Below, one piece after another: positions 49,687 through 58,360 of a DNA stretch of 64,000 nucleotides. The stretch covers positions 372,001 to 436,000 of the forward strand of contig NZ_AP014509.1 in assembly GCF_000828655.1 (NCBI RefSeq), written 5' to 3'. This DNA comes from Thermotoga caldifontis AZM44c09. GTDB taxonomy: Bacteria > Thermotogota > Thermotogae > Thermotogales > DSM-5069. Position 1 is the first letter of the stretch; each line of letters opens with the position of its first letter. Below the pieces are notes generated by a model. It was given only the letters and a program-made list of their open reading frames with translations, ran no database searches and was not told where the DNA came from. A program made the position numbers and the translations under genes.

Positions 49687-50595
49687 TCACAGCAGTTTGC
49701 AAATCAAATCCTCTTTCTCTCCGAACAGCAGATCGATCAAGGGTATCTCGAGCAACGTATAGCAACCAGGCTTCTGTTTGACACTCGCCCTGGCTGCGGC
49801 CACCATGACCTGTGCCGTCGCAGCCGGGTTGTTCACAGACATGTGGTACTCCATCTTCTGGTTACAGGCACCTGCGGATGTCCCCTTCCTTTCAATTTTC
49901 ACACAGTGGCCCATGTCGATCAAGTCCTTCACGCTGTTCACCTGGTTTATGTAGACCTCATCGTGACAGAAGTAGGGATCTTCGGCGATCTTCTTCGCCA
50001 CGTCTGCGAAATCGTAGCCTTCCTCCAGCTCGACGTAAACGAGCCTCGCGTGCACACCCATACCCTTCGGGCAGGTGATCGAAACGGCGTCCCTCACCCC
50101 TTCGATCCTCTTCACCGCTACCGTGTGACCCATGCTCATACCGGGTCCAAAGTTCGTCCAGGTGATTCCCCTTGGTGCGATGATCTGCATGATCGCCCTC
50201 ACGAGCGAATCGGTCCCGGGGTCCCACCCCGCAGACACGATCGCCACGCAGTTGTTTTCTTTGGCTATCTCATCTAACTGTTTCTTCAACCTCAGGGCGC
50301 CTTCAGAACCGTGTATGTCGTACGCATCCACCGTGTTGATGCCTTTGAAAAGGAATTTCGACGCAACGTTCGGCACCGCCCGACTGTCGATCGCCAGAAT
50401 CGCGACGTCTGGTTTCTCAAGCTGGTCGATGTCGCTCGTCACAGGCAGCTCGCTGAACTGACCAGCGATCTGAGCCACCCGTTCTGGCAACTCCACGATC
50501 CCCACAGGCTGCATATCTTCTGACTCTCTCACCGCTTGAAGAACGTACCTTCCGACGTTCCCCATGCCGACGATGGCCACCTTGATCTTTTGCAT
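49687..50595 (-). CDS. ddh: meso-Diaminopimelate D-dehydrogenase
   Basis: A 302-residue NADP-dependent dehydrogenase acting on the D-centre of meso-diaminopimelate. The Rossmann start KVAIVGMGNVGRYVLQAV, VSAGWDPGTDSLVRAIMQ and NFGPGMSMGHTVAVKRIEGV with DAV are Ddh marks, as is YHMSVNNPAATAQVMVAAAR. It can run toward lysine synthesis or toward breakdown of meso-DAP. Lying first in the direction of the opp-NlpC genes (34 bases ahead of oppA), a catabolic role on imported wall peptides is plausible. ATG 50595 follows GAGGGGG. Confidence 0.92.
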   Translation of the reverse strand: MQKIKVAIVGMGNVGRYVLQAVRESEDMQPVGIVELPERVAQIAGQFSELPVTSDIDQLEKPDVAILAIDSRAVPNVASKFLFKGINTVDAYDIHGSEGALRLKKQLDEIAKENNCVAIVSAGWDPGTDSLVRAIMQIIAPRGITWTNFGPGMSMGHTVAVKRIEGVRDAVSITCPKGMGVHARLVYVELEEGYDFADVAKKIAEDPYFCHDEVYINQVNSVKDLIDMGHCVKIERKGTSAGACNQKMEYHMSVNNPAATAQVMVAAARASVKQKPGCYTLLEIPLIDLLFGEKEDLICKLL

Positions 50596-50609
50596 TTTCC
50601 CCCTCGCTT

Positions 50610-50673
50610 TCTACGAAACACATCGATGAACTCTACGAAACACAGGTTACCACATTTTAATACATAAAGTCAA
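50610..50673 (-). promoter_or_regulatory. Promoter region of ddh-opp with two 13-bp direct repeats
   Basis: TCTACGAAACACA occurs at 50610-50622 and 50632-50644, exactly 22 bases apart, or two helical turns. On the minus strand TTGACT (50673-50668) lies upstream with a poor -10 (TAACCT, 50649-50644) after 18 bases. The repeats would lie at or just after the transcription start, which fits a tandem-binding regulator. Confidence 0.6.
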
Positions 50674-50976
50674 GAAACAGACTTAACATACAAATCTTAT
50701 AAGCTTTGAAGTAACCCTTTGCGTTTCTTTTCCAGATGGAGAGAATTCTTAACACGATCGTTACCTGCAAAAGCAAAGCATAACTTTGAGTGATGTTATA
50801 AAACAAGTAGAAACATATTTGAGCCCTTTGCACAGTCGCTCTGAGCGTAATTTTGCCAAATTTTTGTAACTGAGTTTCATACCAGGTAACTAGGAACGGT
50901 GGAGATTGCGGCTAAAGCGGCTAAAGATGAAACGTAGAGCCAAGAATCTGATATCTGATAAAGAGGAGGCGGAAAC
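50674..50976. other. AT-rich intergenic region ahead of the GntP gene
   Basis: About 300 bases without a credible gene. It contains TATAAA-like boxes (near 50797) and a 9-base tandem repeat GCGGCTAAA at 50908-50925, then the ribosome site GAGGAGG ahead of 50977. A promoter for the GntP gene should lie here but no clear box pair stands out. Confidence 0.5.
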
Positions 50977-52320
50977 ATGGCGGTTTGGATGGTTGTTTTG
51001 TTGTTCCTGGCGATTGTTTTTATCATTTATTCCACCGTTCGCTGGAAACTACATCCATTTCTCGCGTTGATTTTTGCTGCATTTTTATATGGGTTACTGT
51101 CTGGGATGAAGTTGGGCGACATAGTAAAATCCATCACGGATGGTTTTGGTGCAACTGTGAGTTCCATAGGTATAGTGATTACTGCGGGAACGATCATTGG
51201 TTTTTTTCTTGAAAGATCCGGTGGAGCATTTACAATGGCAGAGTCTGTGTTAAAACTGACAGGTAAGAGAAATGTACCGTTAGCTATGAGTATTATAGGA
51301 TACATAGTTTCTATTCCTGTTTTCTGCGATTCTGGTTTCGTTATTCTAACCCCCCTCAACAAAGCTTTGACAAAACGTGCGAACCTTTCACTTGCAACAA
51401 CTGGAATAGCACTGAGCCTGGGGCTTTACGCAACGCACACTATGGTTCCACCAACCCCGGGCCCAGTTGCCGCTGCAGGTGCCTTGGGTGCGGATTTGGG
51501 TCTCACAATATTGATGGGTTTGATAGTATCTGTTCCAGCGATAATCGTAGGGTGGTTGTTCTCAATAAAACTCGCTTCAAAAATATACATAGACCCCGAG
51601 CCGGAATTGACGGAGGAAGAGATCCATAAGAAGATGAAGGAAGCACCATCGGCGGCGAGTGCGTTTCTTCCAATTGTTCTTCCGATAATTCTTATTGTTT
51701 TAAAATCTATTTCCGACTTTCCGACGAAACCGTTTGGTCAGAGTCTGTTCCGCGATTTTGTTGGCTTCCTTGGTCATCCAGTAACGGCACTGATGATAGG
51801 GGTACTCGTTGCGTTTTTGCTGCCGAGGAAGCTCGACAGTGAGATATTCTCGATGACAGGCTGGGTTGGTCAAGCTGTACAACAGGCTGGCTTTATAATT
51901 CTTATTACTGCGGCTGGTGGCTCATTTGGCAGAGTTCTACAGAATTCTGGTATAGCGAACGTCATAGGTCAGTATCTTTCGACTGCGAACCTTGGAATGT
52001 GGCTACCTTTCATAATAGCTGCGGCAATCAAAACGGCTCAGGGTTCATCCACAGTGGCTATAATAACCACTTCATCCCTGTTGGCTCCTCTTATGGATTC
52101 TTTAGGGTTCACCTCTGCGATGGCAAAAGCTCTCGTCGTCGTAGCGATAGGAGCAGGCTCTATGGTCGTATCACACGCTAATGATAGCTATTTTTGGGTA
52201 GTCTCACAGCTTTCAAAGATGGATGTTAAAACAGGTTACAGGCTCCAAACTTTCGGCACACTAATCGAAGGTATTACAGCTGCGGTTGTAGTCTGGGTTT
52301 TGAGTCTTCTCCTGATATGA
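50977..52320 (+). CDS. GntP-family permease (gluconate/hydroxyacid:H+ symporter)
   Basis: A 447-residue membrane protein with about 12-14 hydrophobic segments. GTIIGFFLERSGGAFTMAES, SIPVFCDSGFVILTPL, THTMVPPTPGPVAAAGALGA and QGSSTVAIITTSSLLAPL are GntP signatures. Substrates in the family are gluconate, glycerate, idonate and similar acids. It is flanked by its own terminator and looks AT-richer than the neighbouring operons, so it may be a later arrival. Confidence 0.93.
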   Translation: MAVWMVVLLFLAIVFIIYSTVRWKLHPFLALIFAAFLYGLLSGMKLGDIVKSITDGFGATVSSIGIVITAGTIIGFFLERSGGAFTMAESVLKLTGKRNVPLAMSIIGYIVSIPVFCDSGFVILTPLNKALTKRANLSLATTGIALSLGLYATHTMVPPTPGPVAAAGALGADLGLTILMGLIVSVPAIIVGWLFSIKLASKIYIDPEPELTEEEIHKKMKEAPSAASAFLPIVLPIILIVLKSISDFPTKPFGQSLFRDFVGFLGHPVTALMIGVLVAFLLPRKLDSEIFSMTGWVGQAVQQAGFIILITAAGGSFGRVLQNSGIANVIGQYLSTANLGMWLPFIIAAAIKTAQGSSTVAIITTSSLLAPLMDSLGFTSAMAKALVVVAIGAGSMVVSHANDSYFWVVSQLSKMDVKTGYRLQTFGTLIEGITAAVVVWVLSLLLI

Positions 52321-52342
52321 TCAATCATATCATTTGGTAAAC

Positions 52343-52375
52343 AGACCCCGAGGCGCTGACCTCGGGGTCTTTGCA
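52343..52375 (+). terminator. Rho-independent terminator of the GntP gene
   Basis: AGACCCCGAGG and CCTCGGGGTCT pair at 52343-52353 and 52360-52370 with a 6-base loop, followed by TTGC. The stem is strong but the T run is short. Confidence 0.7.
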
Positions 52376-52649
52376 AAATTTAAGGATATTGTTTTCCAGC
52401 GCAGGAGCGGCTCTACAGAGTGTATTCGGCTCGCAAGGAAAAAAGCCATGGGCGAATTACCTTGGTACCATACCATCTGTGGGCGAACAGAGAGGCAGGG
52501 CCCATGGTGGTCTGGCTGAACGTTGTTTGTTGAACCGTGCTCACAGGCGAAGATGTCACTCAGTGATAGTGGTCGGGCAAGAGAAATTAAAACTAATTGG
52601 CACTCGTTGACAAAAATTCGACTGTACAAGAACTATCCTTTGTGCAAGT
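52376..52649. other. Intergenic stretch, no gene recognised
   Basis: About 270 bases between the GntP terminator and the ClC stop codon. Short frames exist on both strands but none has a ribosome site or recognisable motif. It could be the decayed end of a gene. Confidence 0.4.
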
Positions 52650-53963
52650 TTAGGCGGGGTCTGTGCCCTCGCCTTCTCTCTCAGCAGAAAGCTCTGCTTC
52701 TTGGCTGTCTGCATACGGATGAGTGCTCTGTGAAACCATTTTGAGTAATTCATCGTAGACTGGTTTTGTTTCGAGAAATCCCGATGCTATGTAAGCGACG
52801 ATTGATACAAGCAGTAGAGTCATGAAATGCCCGAATGACCCTACAAGCTCGGCGGTGAGCACAACACTGGTCAATGGAGCCCTCACAACGGCGGTGAGAA
52901 AACCTGCTATGCCTAAGATTGCGAAATTCGGCAGATAGAAAACATCAACAATCCCCACAGAAGTAATCGCCTGGTGATACAGCGAACCTATCATGGCACC
53001 GATCGCAACCATCGGTAAAAAGATCCCACCGGGTGCCCTTGAGCCGTAACTGATCAACGTAAAGAAAAACTTGCAGATGAGTAGAATCAAAATAGTCCTC
53101 AGAGAAAATAAACCGGCCGAAACACCATCTACCAGTTCGTGACCACCACCCAATACCTGTGGCAGACTCAACATGAAAAACCACGCCAGGGCTGTTGGAA
53201 TCAAGATATGGAACCTCTTGATTTTCTTAAAGATGTCAACAAACCACAAAAGTGATCTCTCAAAAAGCCATCCTGATACCCCGAGAAGAGTTCCCAATAG
53301 CACAACCAATCCATAATACTTAACAGGCAAAACGCCTTCCAAATGAATGGAAAATACTGGACCTGTACCAAAAAACAATTTGGAAACGAGATCAGCACTG
53401 ACCACCGCAACCGCACAATTCAAAGCATTTTGTAGAGAAAAACTTCTTTGAAGTTCTTCCACTGAAAAGGCAATCGCTGCCAAGGGTGCGTTGAAAGCTG
53501 CGGCAAGCCCGGCACAAGCACTAACTGTTATGAATTGCTCTCTTTGAGAATCGAGACCACCAAACTTGTTGTAGAACCAGTGTCCAACCGTCGAGCCGAT
53601 ATGTATGGACGGTCCCTCTCTCCCAAGCGAAAGACCATTGAAGATTGCCAGTATACCCCCGACGAATTTGCCAGTCAATACCTTCAGTGGATCGTAATCC
53701 ATCTTCTTTGCGATCAAAGCCCTGACCTGTGGTATACCACTACCACTGATGAAAGGAAGCCTTCGAACAACAACCTCTAAGATGAGAGCAATGAATATTG
53801 ACAGTATTACCCACAGGAGGAAGCTGTGATTCAGCGCCAGTAGCGTTCTAACGTTATCTACCTTGACTATGCAAAGTCTGTACAAAGCGACAATGACACC
53901 GGCGACAGATCCCATCAGAGCGCTTCGCAATAAGGCGTACAAAAAATTCGAACGCTGATCCAC
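52650..53963 (-). CDS. ClC-type chloride channel/exchanger
   Basis: A 437-residue ClC protein. The three selectivity motifs are present: GSGIPQ, GREGPSIHIGSTVG (gating Glu) and APGGIFLPMVAIGAMIGS. The internal Glu of AFSVEELQRSF matches the proton-path Glu of the E. coli exchanger, so Cl-/H+ exchange is likely. GTG 53963 is chosen with GGGAG 5 bases upstream; TTG 53981 and GTG 53975 are alternatives. Fluoride-type ClC proteins have a different selectivity motif, so a fluoride role is unlikely. Confidence 0.93.
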   Translation of the reverse strand: MDQRSNFLYALLRSALMGSVAGVIVALYRLCIVKVDNVRTLLALNHSFLLWVILSIFIALILEVVVRRLPFISGSGIPQVRALIAKKMDYDPLKVLTGKFVGGILAIFNGLSLGREGPSIHIGSTVGHWFYNKFGGLDSQREQFITVSACAGLAAAFNAPLAAIAFSVEELQRSFSLQNALNCAVAVVSADLVSKLFFGTGPVFSIHLEGVLPVKYYGLVVLLGTLLGVSGWLFERSLLWFVDIFKKIKRFHILIPTALAWFFMLSLPQVLGGGHELVDGVSAGLFSLRTILILLICKFFFTLISYGSRAPGGIFLPMVAIGAMIGSLYHQAITSVGIVDVFYLPNFAILGIAGFLTAVVRAPLTSVVLTAELVGSFGHFMTLLLVSIVAYIASGFLETKPVYDELLKMVSQSTHPYADSQEAELSAEREGEGTDPA

Positions 53964-54086
53964 CTTTTCTCCCACCTGCAAATTCGTCTGGTTTCAATCA
54001 GCAGAGTAACATCCATTTTTTTCAGTGAATTGACAGTTTGGTAGAGCCAAAACAAAATCACTTGTCACAAAGGAGTACCTTGGAAG

Positions 54087-54449
54087 GTGCCACTTGGTTT
54101 TAAAAGAGAACTCGAGAGAGACTGGGCAGCAACGCAAATGGGTGAATCCGCCATGCAGTACTTTTTGAAGATCATACTTCCACTTTCAAGACCCATAATT
54201 GCCGGTGCTGCGATCATAAACTTCACCTACGCGTGGAACATGTACCTCTGGCCCATGATCGTGGCCATGGATGATAGGATGAAGACCGTGCAGGTGGCCA
54301 TCAACATGATCATAAACGCGGAATCTTCGAACAACTGGGGAATCATAATGGCAGGAACAATGATCGCGCTCGCACCGACACTGCTCTTGTTCTTCTTCCT
54401 GCAGGATCTCTTCGTCAAATCGCTCACGAGCAGTGGAATAAAAGGTTGA
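54087..54449 (+). pseudogene. Truncated sugar ABC permease (MalG/UgpE type)
   Basis: The frame contains only the C-terminal half of a CUT1 permease: GESAMQYFLKIILPLSRPII (end of the EAA loop), AWNMYLWPMIVA, NNWGIIMAGTMIALAP and the ending TSSGIKG. The first half, including four membrane segments and the EAARIDG part, is missing; upstream codons up to about 54140 do not belong to the family. It is a decayed gene left between the ClC gene and the YfcC promoter. Confidence 0.85.
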
Positions 54450-54543
54450 AGCTTTCGAAGGTTGTCACCCGGCTGGTAAGATCCTGAGCGATCTATTCTT
54501 AAAACGAACGTTCCACGTTTCGATCGTTTTCATTCTTTCCAAT

Positions 54544-54573
54544 TTGGACAAAAAGGCGTTCAAATGATAGAAT
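54544..54573 (+). promoter_or_regulatory. Promoter of the YfcC-peptidase operon
   Basis: TTGGAC (54544-54549) and TAGAAT (54568-54573) are separated by 18 bases, 35 bases ahead of the start codon. Confidence 0.65.
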
Positions 54574-54608
54574 AACCAGAAAGAAAGGATGAGTCAGGGG
54601 GCGATTTC

Positions 54609-56003
54609 TTGCAAAAGTCTGCCTTCTCAATCAATAGAAATGTTTTCATTTCTTCTTTCTTAATACTGTTCGTTCTGCTCATCGTTGCTGGTTTTCTGAC
54701 ACGCGTGCTTCCGACAGGAACCTTCGAGAGGCATACCATAGATGGGAAAACATTTGTCGACTTCAATTCCTATAGACCTCTTGAGACAAAGAGGTTGCCC
54801 ATCTACAGGTGGTTCACGGCACCGATCGAGGTCCTGCTGAGCCCGGATGGACCGAGGATCGTGGCCCTCCTGTTGCTCTTACTCGTGGTCGGCGGTTCTT
54901 TCTCCATCCTTCACGAAACGTCCGTTCTGAACTACGCCGTTTTCTCTCTGATCGTTCGCTTCAAAAACAGGAAGAATCTTCTCATCGCGATGGTCACCTT
55001 GGTTTTCATGTTGTTCGGTTCCATGCTGGGTCTATTCGAGGAAGTTGTTCCATTCGTACCCATCGTGGTTCAGCTTTCTTTGCAGATGGGCTGGGGCGAA
55101 TTTCTGGGCCTTGGAATGAGCATTCTGGCGGCAGGCTTTGGATTTTCTGCTGCCACGTTCAATCCCTTCACGGTATTGCTGGCGCAGAGCCTCGCAGGAC
55201 TTCCCGCATTTTCGGGTTTGCTGTTCAGAATCTTGATTTTCGTAGCGATCTATTCGCTCTTGATTTTCTTCCTTCTGAGATATTCGAAGAAGTTCGGTAG
55301 GAACGCGAGTGTGAACGAACAGAACATCGAAACTGTCGACAGTACTACCAGGAGGGCTTTCAGAACGTTCGTGTTTTTCGTGATTTTGATGGTCGCAGTC
55401 ATCCTTATAGCATTTTTCTTCACAGCGTTGCAGACTTATCTGGTCCCTGTGATCGCTCTGATCTATCTCTTGATGGGTTTCTTCTGTGGGCTTTCTGCGA
55501 AGGCTGGTTTTTTGAACGTTCTCAAAATCTTCTCCAGAGGCCTTTTGACCATCTTACCATCGACGCTGTTGATACTGCTCGCGGCGAGCATCAAGCATGT
55601 CGTTGAGCGAGGTATGGTCATGGACACGATCCTCCATCGAGCTGTCGGTCTGCTTGGAAGTGGACATATAAGAGTTGCACTGATGGTCTATCTCATCGTG
55701 CTGGTTTTGAATTTCTTCATCCCTTCCGCTTCGGCGAAGGCGTTTTTGTTGATGCCCCTGCTGGTTCCTATCGCCCAGCTCACGGGACTTTCCAGGCAAG
55801 TTCTGGTGCTGTCCTTCATCTTCGGAGATGGTTTCTCCAATATGATCTTTCCAACGAATCCCGTGCTCTTGATATCTCTATCGCTGGCGAGTTTCAGCTA
55901 CTTTAAGTGGTTCAAAAAGACGATATCGCTGCAGATTCTCGTTTTTCTTGTGACTGTTATCTTTCTCATCGTGGCAGTTCTGATCGAGTACGGTCCTTTC
56001 TGA
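54609..56003 (+). CDS. YfcC-family membrane transporter
   Basis: A 464-residue protein with about 11-12 membrane segments. It begins with a cytoplasmic NRNVF segment, then FLTRVLPTGTFERHTIDGK, typical of YfcC/ArcD-like carriers, with SMLGLFEEVVPFVPIVV, GFSAATFNPFTVLLAQSLAG, PSASAKAFLLMPLLVPIAQL and FGDGFSNMIFPTNPVLL. Members move amino acids, peptides or dicarboxylates. TTG 54609 after CAGGGGG is the start. It is followed 10 bases later by a metallopeptidase gene, which suggests uptake of a peptide or acylated amino acid. Confidence 0.88.
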   Translation: MQKSAFSINRNVFISSFLILFVLLIVAGFLTRVLPTGTFERHTIDGKTFVDFNSYRPLETKRLPIYRWFTAPIEVLLSPDGPRIVALLLLLLVVGGSFSILHETSVLNYAVFSLIVRFKNRKNLLIAMVTLVFMLFGSMLGLFEEVVPFVPIVVQLSLQMGWGEFLGLGMSILAAGFGFSAATFNPFTVLLAQSLAGLPAFSGLLFRILIFVAIYSLLIFFLLRYSKKFGRNASVNEQNIETVDSTTRRAFRTFVFFVILMVAVILIAFFFTALQTYLVPVIALIYLLMGFFCGLSAKAGFLNVLKIFSRGLLTILPSTLLILLAASIKHVVERGMVMDTILHRAVGLLGSGHIRVALMVYLIVLVLNFFIPSASAKAFLLMPLLVPIAQLTGLSRQVLVLSFIFGDGFSNMIFPTNPVLLISLSLASFSYFKWFKKTISLQILVFLVTVIFLIVAVLIEYGPF

Positions 56004-56013
56004 GGTGATGGGC

Positions 56014-57312
56014 ATGGACAAAATTGAAAGGCTTTCGGAATCGATACGTTTTCGAACCGTTGCGGGGAAATGGGAGGAATTTCTGAAGTTCCACGAATTT
56101 CTTGAAAGGTCGTTCCCGCTGATCCATTCGAAACTGAAGGTTCACAGGATCAACCAGTACGCGCTACTCTACGAGTGGGACGTGGGTGCCGAGGAGTCAC
56201 TGCTGTTTTTGGCTCACATGGATGTGGTACCTGCGGAGGAAGAAGGCTGGATCCATCCTCCTTTTTCTGGGAAAATTTCAGACGGTTATGTCTGGGGTCG
56301 TGGTGCTCTGGACGACAAGTCCAGTTTGATGGCACTCATGGAAGCTGTGGAGGGCTTGCTGGAAAGGAATTTCACGCCGAAGCACAATCTTCTGCTCGCG
56401 TTCGGCTTCGACGAAGAAACGAAAGGCTATATGGGTGCGCAGAAATTGGCGGAACATCTTGAAAACAGAAAGATCAGAATCAAGGCCATCCTCGACGAAG
56501 GTTCCGCCATCGTTGAGAGCGTTTTTCCCGGCGTGGACAAACCCCTGGCGCTGATTGGCATCGCGGAGAAAGGGTTTGCGAGTTTCGATTTAGTGGCGAA
56601 AGGCCCTGGTGGTCATTCTTCCGCTCCCTACAGAAACGCTCCCATTGAACGGATGGCTAAAGCGATAACGCGTATCTCGAAATACAGATCGAAACCGATC
56701 CTGATCGGTGCCGTGGAGGATTTTCTGAAAACGCTGGGCCATTTCACAACCTTTCCGTTGAGCGTTGTTCTGAAACATCCGCGATTTTTCCTACCTCTGA
56801 TCGACCTTTTCTTTTCGAAGTTGCCGACAGCCAGCGCGATGCTCAGAACAACCATGTGTGTGACGATGCTGAACGCGGGTGTCGCCGACAACGTCATACC
56901 CGAACAGGTCACGGCAACGGTGAACTGCAGGATCGTTCCGGGTGAAACTGCGAAGGAAGTTTTCGAAAGGATAAGAAAGATCGTTGAGGATCTCGATGTA
57001 GAGGTTGTGAGAAGCGAAAAGTGGGAAGTTTCAGATCCTGTGGAACAATCAAACACCGAAACGGACTTTTACCAGAAACTCGTCGAAACGATGGAGAACG
57101 TCTTTCCCGATGCCGTGATTTCAACTTTTCTGACCATAGGTGGAACCGATTCGAGACATTACAAACATCTGTGCAAAGACATATACAGATTTTCTCCAAT
57201 AAGGATGACGAAGCGGGACCTCGAGACCGTACACGGAAGGAACGAGAGGATATCCATTCAGGCTTACCAACACATGTGTGACTTCTACTCGGAGTTGATG
57301 CGAAAACTTTGA
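56014..57312 (+). CDS. M20-family metallopeptidase (ArgE/DapE/CPS1-like)
   Basis: A 432-residue zinc peptidase/deacylase. Metal-binding motifs are LAHMDVVPAEEEGW, GRGALDDKSS, GFDEETKGYMGA and the C-terminal VHGRNERISI; the catalytic Glu is in DEETKG. A dimerisation domain (GPGGHSSAPYR) is present. Length and WIHPPFSGKISDGYVWGRGA resemble carboxypeptidase S relatives. ATG 56014 has GGTGAT with 4 bases between. With the transporter it may cleave a small peptide in the cytoplasm. Confidence 0.94.
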   Translation: MDKIERLSESIRFRTVAGKWEEFLKFHEFLERSFPLIHSKLKVHRINQYALLYEWDVGAEESLLFLAHMDVVPAEEEGWIHPPFSGKISDGYVWGRGALDDKSSLMALMEAVEGLLERNFTPKHNLLLAFGFDEETKGYMGAQKLAEHLENRKIRIKAILDEGSAIVESVFPGVDKPLALIGIAEKGFASFDLVAKGPGGHSSAPYRNAPIERMAKAITRISKYRSKPILIGAVEDFLKTLGHFTTFPLSVVLKHPRFFLPLIDLFFSKLPTASAMLRTTMCVTMLNAGVADNVIPEQVTATVNCRIVPGETAKEVFERIRKIVEDLDVEVVRSEKWEVSDPVEQSNTETDFYQKLVETMENVFPDAVISTFLTIGGTDSRHYKHLCKDIYRFSPIRMTKRDLETVHGRNERISIQAYQHMCDFYSELMRKL

Positions 57313-57313
57313 T

Positions 57314-58315
57314 TCAGGCGGACTCCCTCACGATCAGTTCGACGTCCATGATCGTACGCTTCGGCTTTTTTCGTCTTCCGGTCATTCTCTGAAAAAGCAT
57401 TTTGAACGCTTCAAAGCCAAGGCCGAACTTGTTTATCCTGATCGTCGTGAGAGAAGGTCTGTAGTACGAAGAGAGGGTCACATCGTCGTAACCCACCACG
57501 GCAACGTCCTGTGGCACTCTTTTGCCGAGTTCTTCGAGCGCCCTGATGGCTCCGAACGCGAACATGTCGTTATAGCAGAAGATGCCATCGAAAGGAAGTT
57601 TCTTCTCCACAGCTTTGAAAACGGCACGATAACCTGCTTCCATGTTGGGATCGGCAGTCACGATGATGTAATCTTCCGGAAGGAAAACCTTGGCCTCACG
57701 CAATGCTTTTCGGTATCCTTCCTCTCGCATCCTCGCGGCGGAATTTTCCGGTACGGAGTTTATAAACAGTATGTTCTTTCTGCCCTTTGAAAGCAGATGT
57801 TTCGTTGCCAAATATCCTCCCTTCACCTCATCGCTGTGTATCTCATCGAGCTGCAAGCCTTCAAAATGCCTTCCAACGATGACGACGGGCACGTTGATCG
57901 AGGCCAGTTTTTCCAGATCGCTCAAACCGTTTTCTGAGGGGGTTATCACGATGCCTTCGACCCTTCTTTCCAGAAGCGTCTGTATGGCCTCTCTCTGCTT
58001 TTTCGGATCGGTCCCAGTGTTCATGAGCAGCAACTGATAGTTTTGCTTCCTCGCCGCTGCTTCTATACCTTTCATCACTTCGGCGAAGAACAGATTCGTG
58101 ATGTCTTCGAGTATGACACCGACGATCCTCGTCTGGCGGCTGCGCAATGCCGAAGCGGTCACGTTCTTTATGTAACCCAGTTCCTTTGCGATCTTCAATA
58201 TCTTTTCGCGTGTCTCCTTGCTGATGTCCGGTTTGTTGTTCAGCACCCTCGAGACCGTGTTCACAGAAACGCCGGCTCTCTCGGCGATGTCTCTCATGGT
58301 GACGTATTTTCTCAC
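57314..58315 (-). CDS. LacI-family transcriptional regulator
   Basis: A 333-residue regulator with the helix-turn-helix TMRDIAERAGVSVNTVSRVL, then an effector-binding domain (RIVGVILEDITNLFFAEVMK; GIFCYNDMFAFGAIRALEEL; VAVVGYDDVTLSSYYRPSLT). GTG 58315 follows GGTGAT with 4 bases between; ATG 58321 and GTG 58324 lie in that site. It converges on the peptidase gene with a 1-base gap. It may control the family 2 glycosidase/ABC permease genes to the right, but no operator is visible. Confidence 0.94.
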   Translation of the reverse strand: MRKYVTMRDIAERAGVSVNTVSRVLNNKPDISKETREKILKIAKELGYIKNVTASALRSRQTRIVGVILEDITNLFFAEVMKGIEAAARKQNYQLLLMNTGTDPKKQREAIQTLLERRVEGIVITPSENGLSDLEKLASINVPVVIVGRHFEGLQLDEIHSDEVKGGYLATKHLLSKGRKNILFINSVPENSAARMREEGYRKALREAKVFLPEDYIIVTADPNMEAGYRAVFKAVEKKLPFDGIFCYNDMFAFGAIRALEELGKRVPQDVAVVGYDDVTLSSYYRPSLTTIRINKFGLGFEAFKMLFQRMTGRRKKPKRTIMDVELIVRESA

Positions 58316-58360
58316 GTGCATCACCTAAGCAATAATATAGCAAAATTGGATCATCGTGCC

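Noticed and set aside
50908-50925. Tandem GCGGCTAAA repeat as an operator
   Set aside because: Two 9-base units could be chance in an AT-rich gap and they have no clear position relative to a promoter.
52376-54000. Fluoride riboswitch or fluoride-type ClC
   Set aside because: The ClC selectivity motifs are of the chloride exchanger type and the upstream bases lack the fluoride riboswitch consensus.
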